Assembly: GCF_002304225.1 (NCBI RefSeq)
Contig: NZ_NSLB01000001.1
Location: 62,001-126,000, forward strand
Source of the DNA: Pseudomonas sp. HAR-UPW-AIA-41
Lineage (GTDB): Bacteria; Pseudomonadota; Gammaproteobacteria; Pseudomonadales; Pseudomonadaceae
Length of the DNA stretch: 64,000 nt
Direction of reading: 5' to 3'
In this document: positions 1 through 8,380 of the stretch, piece after piece
How positions within the stretch are numbered: position 1 is the stretch's first letter
Layout of the letters: every line of letters begins with the position of its first letter
Translations under genes and position numbers: made by a program
The notes under the pieces: model-generated
The model's input: only the letters and a program-made list of their open reading frames with translations
What the model was told of the DNA's origin: nothing
Database searches by the model: none

Positions 1-1
1 G

Positions 2-253
2 GGGGACAAACATTCGATCCTGGATGCGACAACTGGACTGCGAATCAATCCTGCACGAAGTGTTCGTATTGGGAATCGCGTGTGGCTTGGGCGTGAGGTC
101 CAGGTGCTTAAGGGGACTGTCCTGCTTCCTGAAACGGTGGTCGGGGCTGGTTCGTTGGTGTCTGGTGTCTTCGATGAAGGTGGCTGCGTGGTGGCCGGGG
201 TGCCAGCTAGGGTGATCAAACGGGGCATTCGCTGGGATCGCGAATTGGTCTGA
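2..253 (+). CDS. Hexapeptide-repeat acyltransferase, C-terminal fragment (5' end outside window)
   Basis: An open frame enters from the left edge and stops at TGA 251-253, giving about 83 codons. It shows left-handed beta-helix hexapeptide repeats (IGNRVWLGREVQVLKG, then VGAGSLVSG) and the usual family ending GVPARVIKRGIRWDREL. This matches the WbbJ / maltose-O-acetyltransferase group, which uses acetyl-CoA to acetylate sugars in the cytoplasm. The next gene is a membrane acyltransferase about 40 bp downstream, so both probably modify O-antigen or another surface glycan. The substrate cannot be told from this fragment. Confidence 0.8.
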   Translation, partial: GDKHSILDATTGLRINPARSVRIGNRVWLGREVQVLKGTVLLPETVVGAGSLVSGVFDEGGCVVAGVPARVIKRGIRWDRELV

Positions 254-293
254 GGTGAAGGGGGGGGAACCCCCTAGTCAAAAGGGGTGAGTT

Positions 294-2231
294 GTGGCAG
301 TAGGTATGGAAGTGGGGCGCGAGTTTCGGTCTGATATCAATGGGATGCGTGCATGGGCCGTTATGGCCGTTGTGCTCTATCACTTCGGTGTGCCGGGTAT
401 CAGTGGGGGCTTTGCCGGAGTTGACGTATTTTTCGTGATTTCCGGTTATCTGATGTGCGGCATCATTTCCAGTGGCCTGGAAAGAGGTGACTTCAGCATC
501 TGGCGTTTCTATCTCGCCCGTGCCCGCCGTATTTTTCCAGCGCTGATTGCGCTCTGCCTTGCTGTGTTGGCTGTCGGTTGGTTCTTGCTGATGCCGGAGG
601 AATACAAGGATCTTGGCAAGCATGCCCGTGAGAGCCTGACCTTCAGCTCCAATCTTCGCTACTTCGAAGAGGCAGGTTACTTCGACGCGGCCTCGCGCGA
701 GAAGTGGCTACTGCATACATGGTCGCTATCGGTCGAGTGGCAGTTCTATCTGCTGCTACCACTGCTGATGCTGACGCTCTCCAGGTTTCTGCCGGGGCGT
801 AGAGCCCTTGCCTGGGTGCTTGCACTATTCTTCGCGGGGTCGCTTGCGCTTTGCTTCTGGCGCACTGCGGTGGCGCCAACCGAGGCTTTCTACATGATCC
901 AGACCCGCGCCTGGGAGATGCTCGCCGGGGCGCTGGTTTTCCTCGTTGGTCGTCGAGGCTGGTCCGAGGGATGGCGGCGAGCCCTCGAGGGCGTCGGCTT
1001 TGCGCTCATTCTTGCCTGTCTGCTGCTGATCGATCAGCAGAATGCCTGGCCCGGGGCGTGGGCGATTCTTCCGGTGCTCGGGGCTTCGCTGATTCTCCTC
1101 GCAGCCCGCGAGCGCTCTGCATGGACGGGCAGTTCCCTTGCCCAGTGGTTGGGCGCGCGCTCGTATTCCATCTACCTGTGGCACTGGCCTCTGGTAGTCG
1201 TGCTGGCGTATGTGGAACGATCCAGTGATCCGTTTTGGGTGGTTGCTGCGATTTCGCTTTCGCTGCTTCTTGGGCAGCTGTCTTATGGTCTTGTGGAAAC
1301 GCCATCCCGCCGCGTGCTGAGCCGTATGAGTCCGAAAATGGCCGGCATTGTACTGGTGCTGATTCTGGCGCTCGTCGCAGCGCTCGCTCAGCAGGTTCGT
1401 CGCAGTGGTTTTCCCGAGCGGCTTCCCGAGACCGTAGCCCGGGTTGAGGCTGAGCGTGAGAACTTCAACCCGCGTCTTGAGGAGTGCCTTGACCCGAGCA
1501 AGTCCTGTATCTACGGGGAGGAACCGATCCGCGCTGTGCTCATCGGCGATAGCCATGCGGATGCAGTGGTTACGGCTCTGCAAGCGGCTTTGCCGGATGG
1601 TAAGGGCGGGGTTCTGTTCCGAGGGGGAAGCGGCTGTCTGATTGCTTTTGATTCGAAGGCTGAAGTTAAAAGACGTTACTGCGACCAACTCAATGCGGAT
1701 ATTCGCAAGGAGCATGCTGGTTATCCGTCCGGAGTCCCGATTGTGATGATGGGGCGCACCTCCGAGTACGTGAATGGTGGAGTCGCAGAGAGCAAGCAGG
1801 TGGACTTTGCTTTCTCCTCTGGAGAGGATGAGTACGGCCCGGAATACTTGGCAGCCTTTGGCGAGCATTACACGCGGACCATGTGTGAGCTGGCGAGCAG
1901 GCACCCGCTTTATATCGTCCGGCCCACGCCTGAAATGGGTGTAGATGTTCCTACGCTGATAGGTCGCTCCATGCTGTTTGGTAGGGATCGTCAGGTGAGC
2001 CTCTCCCTTGCTGATTATCGCAAGCGCCATGCATTCGTATGGGCATTGCAGGATGAGGTGGCCCAGAAGTGTGGTGCGAAGTTGCTGGATCCCCTGCCTT
2101 ATCTTTGCTCGGGCGATGAGTGCGGCACCCTTCATAACGGGCTGCCGATTTATCGGGATACAGATCACTTCACTGAGGCAGGTAATCGGCTGCTGCTGCC
2201 AATGTTCAGGCAGGTGTTTGCGACGCCCTGA
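294..2231 (+). CDS. OafA/YrhL-type membrane acyltransferase with C-terminal SGNH domain
   Basis: A 645-residue protein. The N-terminal 370 residues are the polytopic acyltransferase-3 domain: the family opening RSDINGMRAWAVMAVVLYH with its conserved His, the GGFAGVDVFFVISGYL motif, and about ten hydrophobic segments. The rest is a periplasmic SGNH domain with the nucleophile block IGDSHAD (Ser420) and the Asp-x-x-His dyad at D622-H625. Such two-domain proteins O-acetylate lipopolysaccharide or exopolysaccharide. I chose GTG 294 because AGGGGTGA lies a few bases upstream; ATG 306 is an alternative. Together with the fragment upstream it suggests the edge of an LPS or O-antigen locus, which fits the waaA neighbourhood. 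The exact glycan is unknown. Confidence 0.9.
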   Translation: MAVGMEVGREFRSDINGMRAWAVMAVVLYHFGVPGISGGFAGVDVFFVISGYLMCGIISSGLERGDFSIWRFYLARARRIFPALIALCLAVLAVGWFLLMPEEYKDLGKHARESLTFSSNLRYFEEAGYFDAASREKWLLHTWSLSVEWQFYLLLPLLMLTLSRFLPGRRALAWVLALFFAGSLALCFWRTAVAPTEAFYMIQTRAWEMLAGALVFLVGRRGWSEGWRRALEGVGFALILACLLLIDQQNAWPGAWAILPVLGASLILLAARERSAWTGSSLAQWLGARSYSIYLWHWPLVVVLAYVERSSDPFWVVAAISLSLLLGQLSYGLVETPSRRVLSRMSPKMAGIVLVLILALVAALAQQVRRSGFPERLPETVARVEAERENFNPRLEECLDPSKSCIYGEEPIRAVLIGDSHADAVVTALQAALPDGKGGVLFRGGSGCLIAFDSKAEVKRRYCDQLNADIRKEHAGYPSGVPIVMMGRTSEYVNGGVAESKQVDFAFSSGEDEYGPEYLAAFGEHYTRTMCELASRHPLYIVRPTPEMGVDVPTLIGRSMLFGRDRQVSLSLADYRKRHAFVWALQDEVAQKCGAKLLDPLPYLCSGDECGTLHNGLPIYRDTDHFTEAGNRLLLPMFRQVFATP

Positions 2232-2276
2232 TAGCGGCCGCACTTCAGCAGTGTTTGTTGGCCATGAATGAGCACT

Positions 2277-2292
2277 GACTGGCGCGCCAGTC
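2277..2292. promoter_or_regulatory. Perfect 16-bp palindrome, candidate operator
   Basis: GACTGGCGCGCCAGTC is a perfect dyad in the 138-bp gap between the acyltransferase and the acyl-CoA dehydrogenase pair, 77 bp before the latter's ATG. It has no T-tract, so it is not an intrinsic terminator. It could bind a TetR-like or other dimeric regulator of the downstream operon. No regulator gene lies beside it, so the function is inference. Confidence 0.35.
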
Positions 2293-2369
2293 GCGCCTGT
2301 CAGGTCGGTCATGGCGGGTAGCCTTGTGCGCGGGGATGATCACGGGGTCTATCTCGTGGAGCCTCGCCC

Positions 2370-3650
2370 ATGCGTACTGATGTTCAGGGTCATGCCCTTG
2401 CCGTGCTGAGCAAGGTGGCCCAGGCCGATTGGCCGGACCGCTTCAAGTTGCGCCAACCTTTCGAGAAGCTGCTGTACACCGGCAGCCGCAGCAGCTTCCG
2501 CTATGCGGCGGCACGCGGTGGCAAGAGCAAGGCACCGCGCGCCACGAGCGGTGATGGCTTGTTCGACCTGTCCCTCTCTGACGAACAGCAGATGCTGGTG
2601 GAGATGCTGGACAGCTTCGCCAGTGAAGTCTTGCGCCCCGCCGCCCATGATGCCGATGCGCAGGCGGCCGTACCGGCCGAATTGCTGATTCAGGCCCGTG
2701 AGCTGGGACTGGCCTTTTACGGCGTTTCCGAAGCACATGGCGGCATGGCCGGTGAGCGCACTCTGGTAACCAATGCACTGATCGCCGAGGCGCTTGGCAA
2801 GGGTGACCTGACCCTGGCCGCCAGCTTGCTGGTGCCGCTCTCGGCGGCCAACTGCATTCGTCGCTGGGCGTCGCCGGAGCAGCAGGCACAGTGGTTGCCG
2901 GCCTTTGCCAGCGAGCAGGGCGCTGAGCCTTATGCCTTGGCTGTCAACGAGCCCGCTGTGCTGGCGGACCCGCAGAGGCTGCAAACCACGGCCCGCAAGC
3001 GCGGCGGGCATTACCTGCTCAATGGCGAGAAGTGCCTGGTTCTGCAGGGGCTCAATGCCAGTCGTTTGCTGGTCGCCGCGCAGTGCAGCGACGGGCCGGC
3101 GCTGTTCTGGGTCGATGCCGCGAGCAAAGGCATCAGTCGTCAGGCCGAGCCGGCTATGGGACTCAAGGCGGGCGCGCTGGCACGTGTGCGGTTCAAGTCG
3201 GTCAAGGTGCCGGCCGAGCACCGCCTGGCCGCTGCCGATTTCGATTACTCAGCCTTTCTGGCCTGCTCCTCTCTGGCCTGGTGTGCCCTGGCGGTCGGCA
3301 CCAGTCAGGCGGCGCTGGACTATGTGATCGGCTATTGCAATGAGCGGGTCGCCTTTGGCGAGCCAATCAGCCACCGTCAGGGTGTGGCGTTCATGGTGGC
3401 CGACCTGGCCATCGAGATCGACGCCATGCGCCTGATGGTCTGGCGGGCCTGTGCCCGCGCCGAGCGTGGCGAAGACTTCCTGCGCGAGGCCTATCTGGCC
3501 CGCGTACTTTGTACCGAGAAGGCGATGAAGGTCGGTACCGATGCCGTGCAACTGCTCGGCGGCCATGGCTTTACCAAGGAGCACCCGGTCGAGCGCTGGT
3601 ACCGCGATCTGCGCGCCGTTGCCATCCAGGCCGGCGGCCTGCACCTCTGA
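2370..3650 (+). CDS. Acyl-CoA dehydrogenase-like subunit lacking the catalytic Glu
   Basis: A 426-residue acyl-CoA dehydrogenase with a family-atypical N-terminal extension of about 65 residues, followed by the all-alpha N domain, beta domain and C-terminal four-helix domain. It keeps the FAD-contact motifs NERVAFGEPISHRQG and QLLGGHGF and the ERWYRD helix. The position that carries the catalytic Glu in medium-chain-type enzymes (IYEGT) reads IQAGG here, with Ala421, and the chain ends five residues later. No replacement Glu is visible at the isovaleryl-type position. The next gene starts 11 bp downstream and keeps the Glu, so the two may form one heteromeric enzyme. It corresponds to PAO1 PA4995 by synteny. 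Substrate unknown. Confidence 0.85.
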   Translation: MRTDVQGHALAVLSKVAQADWPDRFKLRQPFEKLLYTGSRSSFRYAAARGGKSKAPRATSGDGLFDLSLSDEQQMLVEMLDSFASEVLRPAAHDADAQAAVPAELLIQARELGLAFYGVSEAHGGMAGERTLVTNALIAEALGKGDLTLAASLLVPLSAANCIRRWASPEQQAQWLPAFASEQGAEPYALAVNEPAVLADPQRLQTTARKRGGHYLLNGEKCLVLQGLNASRLLVAAQCSDGPALFWVDAASKGISRQAEPAMGLKAGALARVRFKSVKVPAEHRLAAADFDYSAFLACSSLAWCALAVGTSQAALDYVIGYCNERVAFGEPISHRQGVAFMVADLAIEIDAMRLMVWRACARAERGEDFLREAYLARVLCTEKAMKVGTDAVQLLGGHGFTKEHPVERWYRDLRAVAIQAGGLHL

Positions 3651-3661
3651 GGAGCGCACAC

Positions 3662-4873
3662 ATGTATCTGGAAACCCCCAAGAAATTCCGTGCGCTGGAG
3701 AACCAAGCGCATCAGGTGGCCGCGCAGTTCTTCCGGCCGATTTCACGCAAGTACGACAAGGCCGAGCATGCCTATCCCAAGGAGCTTGACCTGCTGGCCG
3801 CCCTGCTCGATGGCATGAACGAAGGCTCGCCCAATGCCGTGGGCGCAACCTCTGCCAGCAAGCGCGGCGCCGCGCGGGAAGTGGAGGAGGGCATCAAGAA
3901 CGGTGGCAACCTGTCGGCCCTGCTCGGCGTGATGGAGCTGTGCTGGGGCGATGTCGGCCTGCTGCTGGCCATGCCGCGTCAGGGGCTGGGCAACGCGGCC
4001 ATCGCCGCGGTGGCCAATGACGAGCAGCTCGGGCGCTTCGGCAAGACCTGGGCAGCTATGGCCATCACCGAGCCCGGTTGCGGCTCCGACTCGGCGGCGA
4101 TCCGCACCACGGCGGTGAAGGACGGCGATCACTACATCCTCAATGGCGAGAAAATCTTCGTCACCTCGGGCGAACGGGCCAAGGCAGTGGTGGTCTGGGC
4201 CACCCTGGACAAGGGGCTGGGGCGCGCGGCGATCAAGTCGTTTGTGGTTGAGCACGGCACGCCGGGCATGACCGTCACCCGTCTGGAGAAGAAGCTCGGC
4301 ATCAAGGCCTCGGATACGGCGGCGATCAGCTTTGTCGACTGCCGGGTGCCGGCGGCCAACCTGCTTGGCAATCCGGAAATCGATGTGCAGAAGGGGTTTG
4401 CCGGGGTCATGGAAACCTTCGACAACACCCGGCCACTGGTCGCCGGCATGGCCATCGGTGTGGCCAAGGCGTCGCTGGACCGTACCCGTGAGCTGCTCTC
4501 CAGGGCGGGTTGCCGTTTCGACTACCGCAAGCCGCTACTCAGCGTCAGTCATGCCGAGGCCACGCTGTACCGCCTTGAGGCCGAATGGGAGGCGGCGCGC
4601 CTGCTGACGCTCAAGGCTGCCTGGATGGCCGACAACAAGCTGCCCAACTCCAAGGAGGCGTCGATCGCCAAGGCCAAGGCCGGGCGGGTGGCCAATGAGA
4701 TCACCCTGAAGTGCGTCGAACTGGCCGGTGCTGCCGGCTATGGCGAGGACGAGCTGCTGGAGAAGTGGGCGCGGGACTCGAAGATTCTCGACATCTTCGA
4801 AGGCACCCAGCAGATCCAGTTGCTGATCATTGCGCGGCGCTTGCTAGGCAAGACGTCCAGCGAATTGAAGTAA
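3662..4873 (+). CDS. Acyl-CoA dehydrogenase subunit with catalytic Glu
   Basis: A 403-residue acyl-CoA dehydrogenase oxidising an acyl-CoA at C2-C3 with FAD. The substrate/FAD signature ITEPGCGSDSAAIRT and the catalytic ILDIFEGTQQIQ (Glu380) are present. However, the usual R-x-x-FG-x-x-I-x-x-x-Q FAD-adenosine segment is replaced by SRAGCRFDYRKPLLSVSH, and GGxG reads GAAGYG. These losses mirror what the upstream partner retains. The start ATG 3662 lies behind GAGGAG and 11 bp after the upstream stop, so the pair is co-transcribed; longer in-frame versions would overlap the first gene. A terminator follows. PA4994 orthologue by synteny. Confidence 0.9.
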   Translation: MYLETPKKFRALENQAHQVAAQFFRPISRKYDKAEHAYPKELDLLAALLDGMNEGSPNAVGATSASKRGAAREVEEGIKNGGNLSALLGVMELCWGDVGLLLAMPRQGLGNAAIAAVANDEQLGRFGKTWAAMAITEPGCGSDSAAIRTTAVKDGDHYILNGEKIFVTSGERAKAVVVWATLDKGLGRAAIKSFVVEHGTPGMTVTRLEKKLGIKASDTAAISFVDCRVPAANLLGNPEIDVQKGFAGVMETFDNTRPLVAGMAIGVAKASLDRTRELLSRAGCRFDYRKPLLSVSHAEATLYRLEAEWEAARLLTLKAAWMADNKLPNSKEASIAKAKAGRVANEITLKCVELAGAAGYGEDELLEKWARDSKILDIFEGTQQIQLLIIARRLLGKTSSELK

Positions 4874-4888
4874 GACCGCTTTGCCCAC

Positions 4889-4916
4889 TTCGCCCCGGTT
4901 TGCCGGGGCTTTTTTA
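4889..4916 (+). terminator. Rho-independent terminator
   Basis: The stem CCCCGG / CCGGGG (4893-4908) with loop TTTG is followed by TTTTTT. It closes the acyl-CoA dehydrogenase pair and lies just before the 3' end of the convergent gene. Confidence 0.85.
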
Positions 4917-4924
4917 TCTGGGGG

Positions 4925-5806
4925 TCAGGCGGCGCGCAGGCGCTGGATCCAGTCCTGCCAGGCGATGCGCTCATCGTGCACCAGCCAGCCATCGCGTTCG
5001 GCGAAGGCTTCCGACAGCCACAGCGGCTGGCGGGTATCGACCGGGTCGAGCATGCCCTGCTGCAGGGTGTACAGCTCGCTGGTGGGATGACCGCGGTGCA
5101 GGGGAATCAGATAGAGGTCAGGTTCGTCCGGTTGCAGCTCGGCCACCAGATGGTCGCCGACCAGTCGCTCGTCGGCGTGGAACAGGCTGAGCTCACGGGC
5201 CAGGCTGGGTAGCTCCAGGCGCATGTTGTAGACCAGTTGCAACGACGCCGTGGGCAGGTGCACATAGGCGAACGGCCGCTCCAGCAGCGGCATCTGCCCG
5301 CGCAGGACCGGATGGGTCGAGCCCGCCTGAGCCTGCAGGCTGAAATGCTGCTCGTCGTGGTAGTCGAGGGTGTCGGCATAGGGCGTGGGCAGCCAGGTCT
5401 GGGCAAAACGCCCGCACAGCCAGCCGGCCTCGCTCTGCACCAGGCATTCTTCGGCCACTTCGTGCAGGGCAGTGAGCAGTGGCAGGTTGAGTTCGTGGGC
5501 CGGAACATAGCCGGAGATCAGCTTGAGCACACAGTCGCCGCGGTCGGCGCGTTGCTGGCGCACCACCACCCAGTAGTCGCGACCATCCAGGTGCAGGGTC
5601 AGACGCACGGAAACGCCGAGGTTGGCCAGCTCCACACTGAAGTGCTGGCTGTTGCCAATCTGCACCGGGCGTCGGCGCGCCTGCATCTGGGCAAAGTTCA
5701 GGGGCAATCCGATGCCCTGGTAGTGCAGCTGGTGACCGTCGGCCTCCACGTGTAGGGCGAGGGTCTTGAAGCTGCCGGGGTCCTTGCGGGCGAGGGTCAG
5801 CGGCAT
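4925..5806 (-). CDS. Conserved hypothetical protein
   Basis: A 293-residue soluble protein without signal peptide or membrane segment. The start ATG (5806) is supported by AGGAG five bases upstream on this strand. I do not recognise a firm family. The stretch LPLLTALHEVAEECLVQ (about residues 108-125) resembles the helix of a Nudix box (REUxEE), and the length would allow a Nudix fold, but the glycines of the box are not convincing. It lies convergent to the acyl-CoA dehydrogenases and upstream of the aldo/keto reductase on the same strand, as PA4993 does in PAO1. Confidence 0.8.
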   Translation of the reverse strand: MPLTLARKDPGSFKTLALHVEADGHQLHYQGIGLPLNFAQMQARRRPVQIGNSQHFSVELANLGVSVRLTLHLDGRDYWVVVRQQRADRGDCVLKLISGYVPAHELNLPLLTALHEVAEECLVQSEAGWLCGRFAQTWLPTPYADTLDYHDEQHFSLQAQAGSTHPVLRGQMPLLERPFAYVHLPTASLQLVYNMRLELPSLARELSLFHADERLVGDHLVAELQPDEPDLYLIPLHRGHPTSELYTLQQGMLDPVDTRQPLWLSEAFAERDGWLVHDERIAWQDWIQRLRAA

Positions 5807-5933
5807 GGTGACTCCTGTATCGCAGTCGACAAACGGAAGCTTGAGGCTAGCAGCTTAATTCCTGCTTGCCTGCGGGATGCGACGACCTGTCGCGCCTCTC
5901 TGTGCCGGGCTTCTGGCACCGAATTTCCGCTTT

Positions 5934-6749
5934 TCAGCCGAGCCCTTTCAGTACCCCGGCGGCGCAGGCCACGTTGTGGGCCAGATGTTCGGGGTTGATG
6001 GTGCCGACGATGGCGCTGGTGACGCCCGGGTGGCCGAACACCAGTTCGAAACTGGCCTGTACCGGGTCGACACCGGGTTGCAGGCAGGCATGGCCGCTGG
6101 CCAGCGCCTTTTTGACCAGAATGGCTTTGCCGTGACTGGCGGCGTAATCCAGCACCGGCTTTTCGCCCTGCTCGTTGAGGTTGTAGGTGACCATGGCGCA
6201 GTCGCCGTCTTGCAGGGCGAGCAGGCCGCCCTCGACAGTCTTGCCGGAGAGGCCGAAGGCGCCGATCTTGCCCTCGCGCTTGAGCTCGGCGAGGGTTTCG
6301 TAGATGCCGGATTCGCGCAGAATCGCCACATCATTGCCATCGGAGTGCACCAGCAGCAGCTCGATGTGCTCGCACTCCAGGCGCTTGAGGCTGCGCTCGA
6401 CCGAGAGGCGGGCATGAGCCGGGCTGAAATCGAACAGCGACTGGCCGCCGATGAACTCCTCGCCGACCTTGCTGACGATCACCCACTCGTGGCGCTGGCC
6501 GCGCAGCAGCGGGCCGAGGCGCTCCTCGCTGGTGCCGTAGGCCGGCGCGGTGTCGATCAGGTTGATGCCCAGCTCGCGGGCCTGCTGCAGCAGTGCCCGC
6601 GCGGCGGCGTCATCGGGAATGGTGAAGCCGCTGGGGTATTTCACGCCCTGGTCGCGGCCCAGCTTGACCGTGCCCAGCCCCAGTGGCGATACGTGCAGGC
6701 CGGTGGAGCCCAGCGGCCGGTGCCAGTCATGCAGGGTGGTGGGATTCAT
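5934..6749 (-). CDS. Aldo/keto reductase
   Basis: A 271-residue NADPH-dependent aldo/keto reductase of TIM-barrel fold. It opens with RPLGSTGLHVSPLGLGTVKLG and carries the catalytic Asp and Tyr in NLIDTAPAYGTSEERLG, the Lys in VSKVG and the His in LLLVHSDG, followed by the SAIVGTINPEHL end motif. Its start overlaps the stop of the FAD oxidoreductase gene by 4 bp (ATGA), so the two are translationally coupled. Two redox enzymes in one operon suggest linked metabolism of a small carbonyl or hydroxy acid, but nothing in the sequence names the substrate. Confidence 0.92.
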   Translation of the reverse strand: MNPTTLHDWHRPLGSTGLHVSPLGLGTVKLGRDQGVKYPSGFTIPDDAAARALLQQARELGINLIDTAPAYGTSEERLGPLLRGQRHEWVIVSKVGEEFIGGQSLFDFSPAHARLSVERSLKRLECEHIELLLVHSDGNDVAILRESGIYETLAELKREGKIGAFGLSGKTVEGGLLALQDGDCAMVTYNLNEQGEKPVLDYAASHGKAILVKKALASGHACLQPGVDPVQASFELVFGHPGVTSAIVGTINPEHLAHNVACAAGVLKGLG

Positions 6750-7921
6750 GGCAGCAAGGTCTCCCAGGCTGGCTGGGCAACAGCCGGGCGTGGCAGCGGC
6801 GGCAGCTCCGGGTGATCGCCGGGCTGGATGTTGTCGCGCTGCAGTGCCGCGACAACCCGGTCGGCAAAGTCGGGCGACAGCGCGAGCTTGGTCGGCCAGC
6901 CAACCAGCAACGGGCCGTCTTCGGCGAGGAAGGCATTGTCCGGGCGTACCAGACCGGACTGCGCCGGCTCGGCGCGGTCGACCCGCAGGGTGGCCCAGCG
7001 GGTCGCGCTCTGGTCGACCCAGGGCAGCAGTTCAGCCAGCTCCTGCTGCGCCGCCTTGATCTGACTGGCTTCGTCGCGGGCCACGCCGTCGGCCTCGGCG
7101 AGATCGCCTCCGAGGTACCAGACCCACTGGCCATCGGCCGCCGGGTGGGTGGTGACGGTCACCCGTGGCTTCGGTCCGCCGCCCAGGCAATGGGCATACA
7201 ACGGTTTGAGCGCGGGTCCCTTGGCCAGCACCATGTGCAGCGGACGCAGCTGCTGCTTGGGTTGCTCGATACCAAGGGTCGCCAGCAGTTGGGCATTGCC
7301 GGCGCCGGCGCTGAGCACCACGCGCTGGGCGCGTATCTCGCGTCCGTCGATCCGCAGGCCGCTGAGCTGCGTGCTATCACGCAGCGGCTGGATGTCCCGG
7401 GCGGCCAGCAGACCGTCACCTGCCAGCTCGGCCAGGCGGGTAATCAGGCTGGGCACGTCCAGCACCAGTTCGGCCAGGCGATAGACCTTGCCCTTGAACT
7501 TGCGGTCCTGCAGCGCCGGCGGCAGCTGCTCGCCCTTGACCTGGTCGACGCGGCCGCGCACGGCCTTGCTAGCGAAGAAACTGGTGAGGTTGCCGGCCAG
7601 GGTGCCGGGCGACCACAGGTAATGGGCTTCGGAGAGCAGACGCACACCGGAGAGGTCCAGCTCGCCGCTGCCGCTGAGGGCCTCACGCCAGCGCCTGGGC
7701 ATATCGGCAATGGCTTCCGAGGCGCCGGTCAGGGCGCCGTGCAGCGCGTATTTGGCGCCGCCGTGGATGATGCCCTGGGACTTCACGCTCTGTTCGCCGC
7801 CGAGGCTGCCGTGCTCGACCAGCAGGGTGCTGTAGCCCAGGCGGCGCAGGCGTGCGTTCAGCCACAGACCGGCGATACCGCCGCCGACGATCAGGACATC
7901 AGTGCTCAGGGGGTGTGACAT
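6746..7921 (-). CDS. FAD-dependent oxidoreductase (DAO / glycerol-3-phosphate dehydrogenase-like)
   Basis: A 391-residue flavoprotein of the D-amino-acid-oxidase superfamily. The N-terminal Rossmann motif VLIVGGGIAGLWLNARL binds FAD; a second conserved block RVVLSAGAGNAQLL lies mid-chain. No transmembrane helix is seen. Start chosen at ATG 7921, with four more codons possible from GTG 7933; neither has a strong Shine-Dalgarno. It is the first gene of a two-gene operon with the aldo/keto reductase and lies upstream of it on the minus strand. The substrate is unknown. Confidence 0.88.
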   Translation of the reverse strand: MSHPLSTDVLIVGGGIAGLWLNARLRRLGYSTLLVEHGSLGGEQSVKSQGIIHGGAKYALHGALTGASEAIADMPRRWREALSGSGELDLSGVRLLSEAHYLWSPGTLAGNLTSFFASKAVRGRVDQVKGEQLPPALQDRKFKGKVYRLAELVLDVPSLITRLAELAGDGLLAARDIQPLRDSTQLSGLRIDGREIRAQRVVLSAGAGNAQLLATLGIEQPKQQLRPLHMVLAKGPALKPLYAHCLGGGPKPRVTVTTHPAADGQWVWYLGGDLAEADGVARDEASQIKAAQQELAELLPWVDQSATRWATLRVDRAEPAQSGLVRPDNAFLAEDGPLLVGWPTKLALSPDFADRVVAALQRDNIQPGDHPELPPLPRPAVAQPAWETLLP

Positions 7922-7963
7922 GCTGGCGCTCACGACAGAAACAGGCGCGCAGTATAACGGTGA

Positions 7964-8296
7964 TCAGTGTCCGGCGGTTTTCGAGAACAGCTGGATGAAG
8001 ACCACGCCGGCGACGATCAGGCCCATGCCGATGATGGCCGGCAGATCGAGCTTCTGCTGGTAGATCACCAGCGCGACGATGCTCACCAGCACAATGCCGA
8101 GGCCCGACCAGATGGCGTAGGCCACGCCAACCGGCACGGTCTTGACCACCAGACTGAGCAGGAACAGCGAGACCGAATAGCCCACCACCACCAGAATGAG
8201 CGGCAGCGGTTTGTTGAAACCATCCAGCGCCTTCATCGAACTGGTGGCGATGACTTCCATGACGATGGCGATGGCCAGGTAGAGGTAGCCGGGCAT
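7964..8296 (-). CDS. SMR family multidrug efflux pump (EmrE/SugE-like)
   Basis: A 110-residue, four-helix small multidrug resistance protein. The essential membrane Glu sits in the first helix (LYLAIAIVMEVIATSSMKAL, Glu14), followed by the family motifs VGVAYAIWSGLG and IGMGLIVAGVVFIQLFS. It exports lipophilic cations in exchange for protons across the inner membrane as a dual-topology dimer. Drug pumps and guanidinium exporters are both in this family; VGVAYAIWSGLG favours the EmrE branch. It is divergent from a LysR regulator across 84 bp, which likely controls it. Confidence 0.95.
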   Translation of the reverse strand: MPGYLYLAIAIVMEVIATSSMKALDGFNKPLPLILVVVGYSVSLFLLSLVVKTVPVGVAYAIWSGLGIVLVSIVALVIYQQKLDLPAIIGMGLIVAGVVFIQLFSKTAGH

Positions 8297-8358
8297 GGCG
8301 GGTACTCCGTGAATGATGCGCTGATTCTATAAGTTGAGCGCTGGGGGTAAAGTCATCA

Positions 8359-8379
8359 CCTATCTGAATGGGAGATAGG
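8359..8379. promoter_or_regulatory. Candidate LysR-type binding site overlapping the regulator's own RBS
   Basis: CCTATCT-N7-AGATAGG is a perfect 7-bp inverted repeat containing ATC-N9-GAT, the classical LysR box. It covers the GGAG Shine-Dalgarno of the LysR gene (ATG 8381) and lies just upstream of a minus-strand TATAGA -10 candidate (8326-8331) for the divergent SMR gene. This arrangement suits repression of the regulator's own synthesis plus control of the efflux gene. Confidence 0.55.
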
Positions 8380-8380
8380 T

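Noticed and set aside
5460..5580. Nudix function for the hypothetical protein at 4925-5806
   Set aside because: Only the HEVAEEC helix resembles a Nudix box; the glycines are missing, so I did not assign it.
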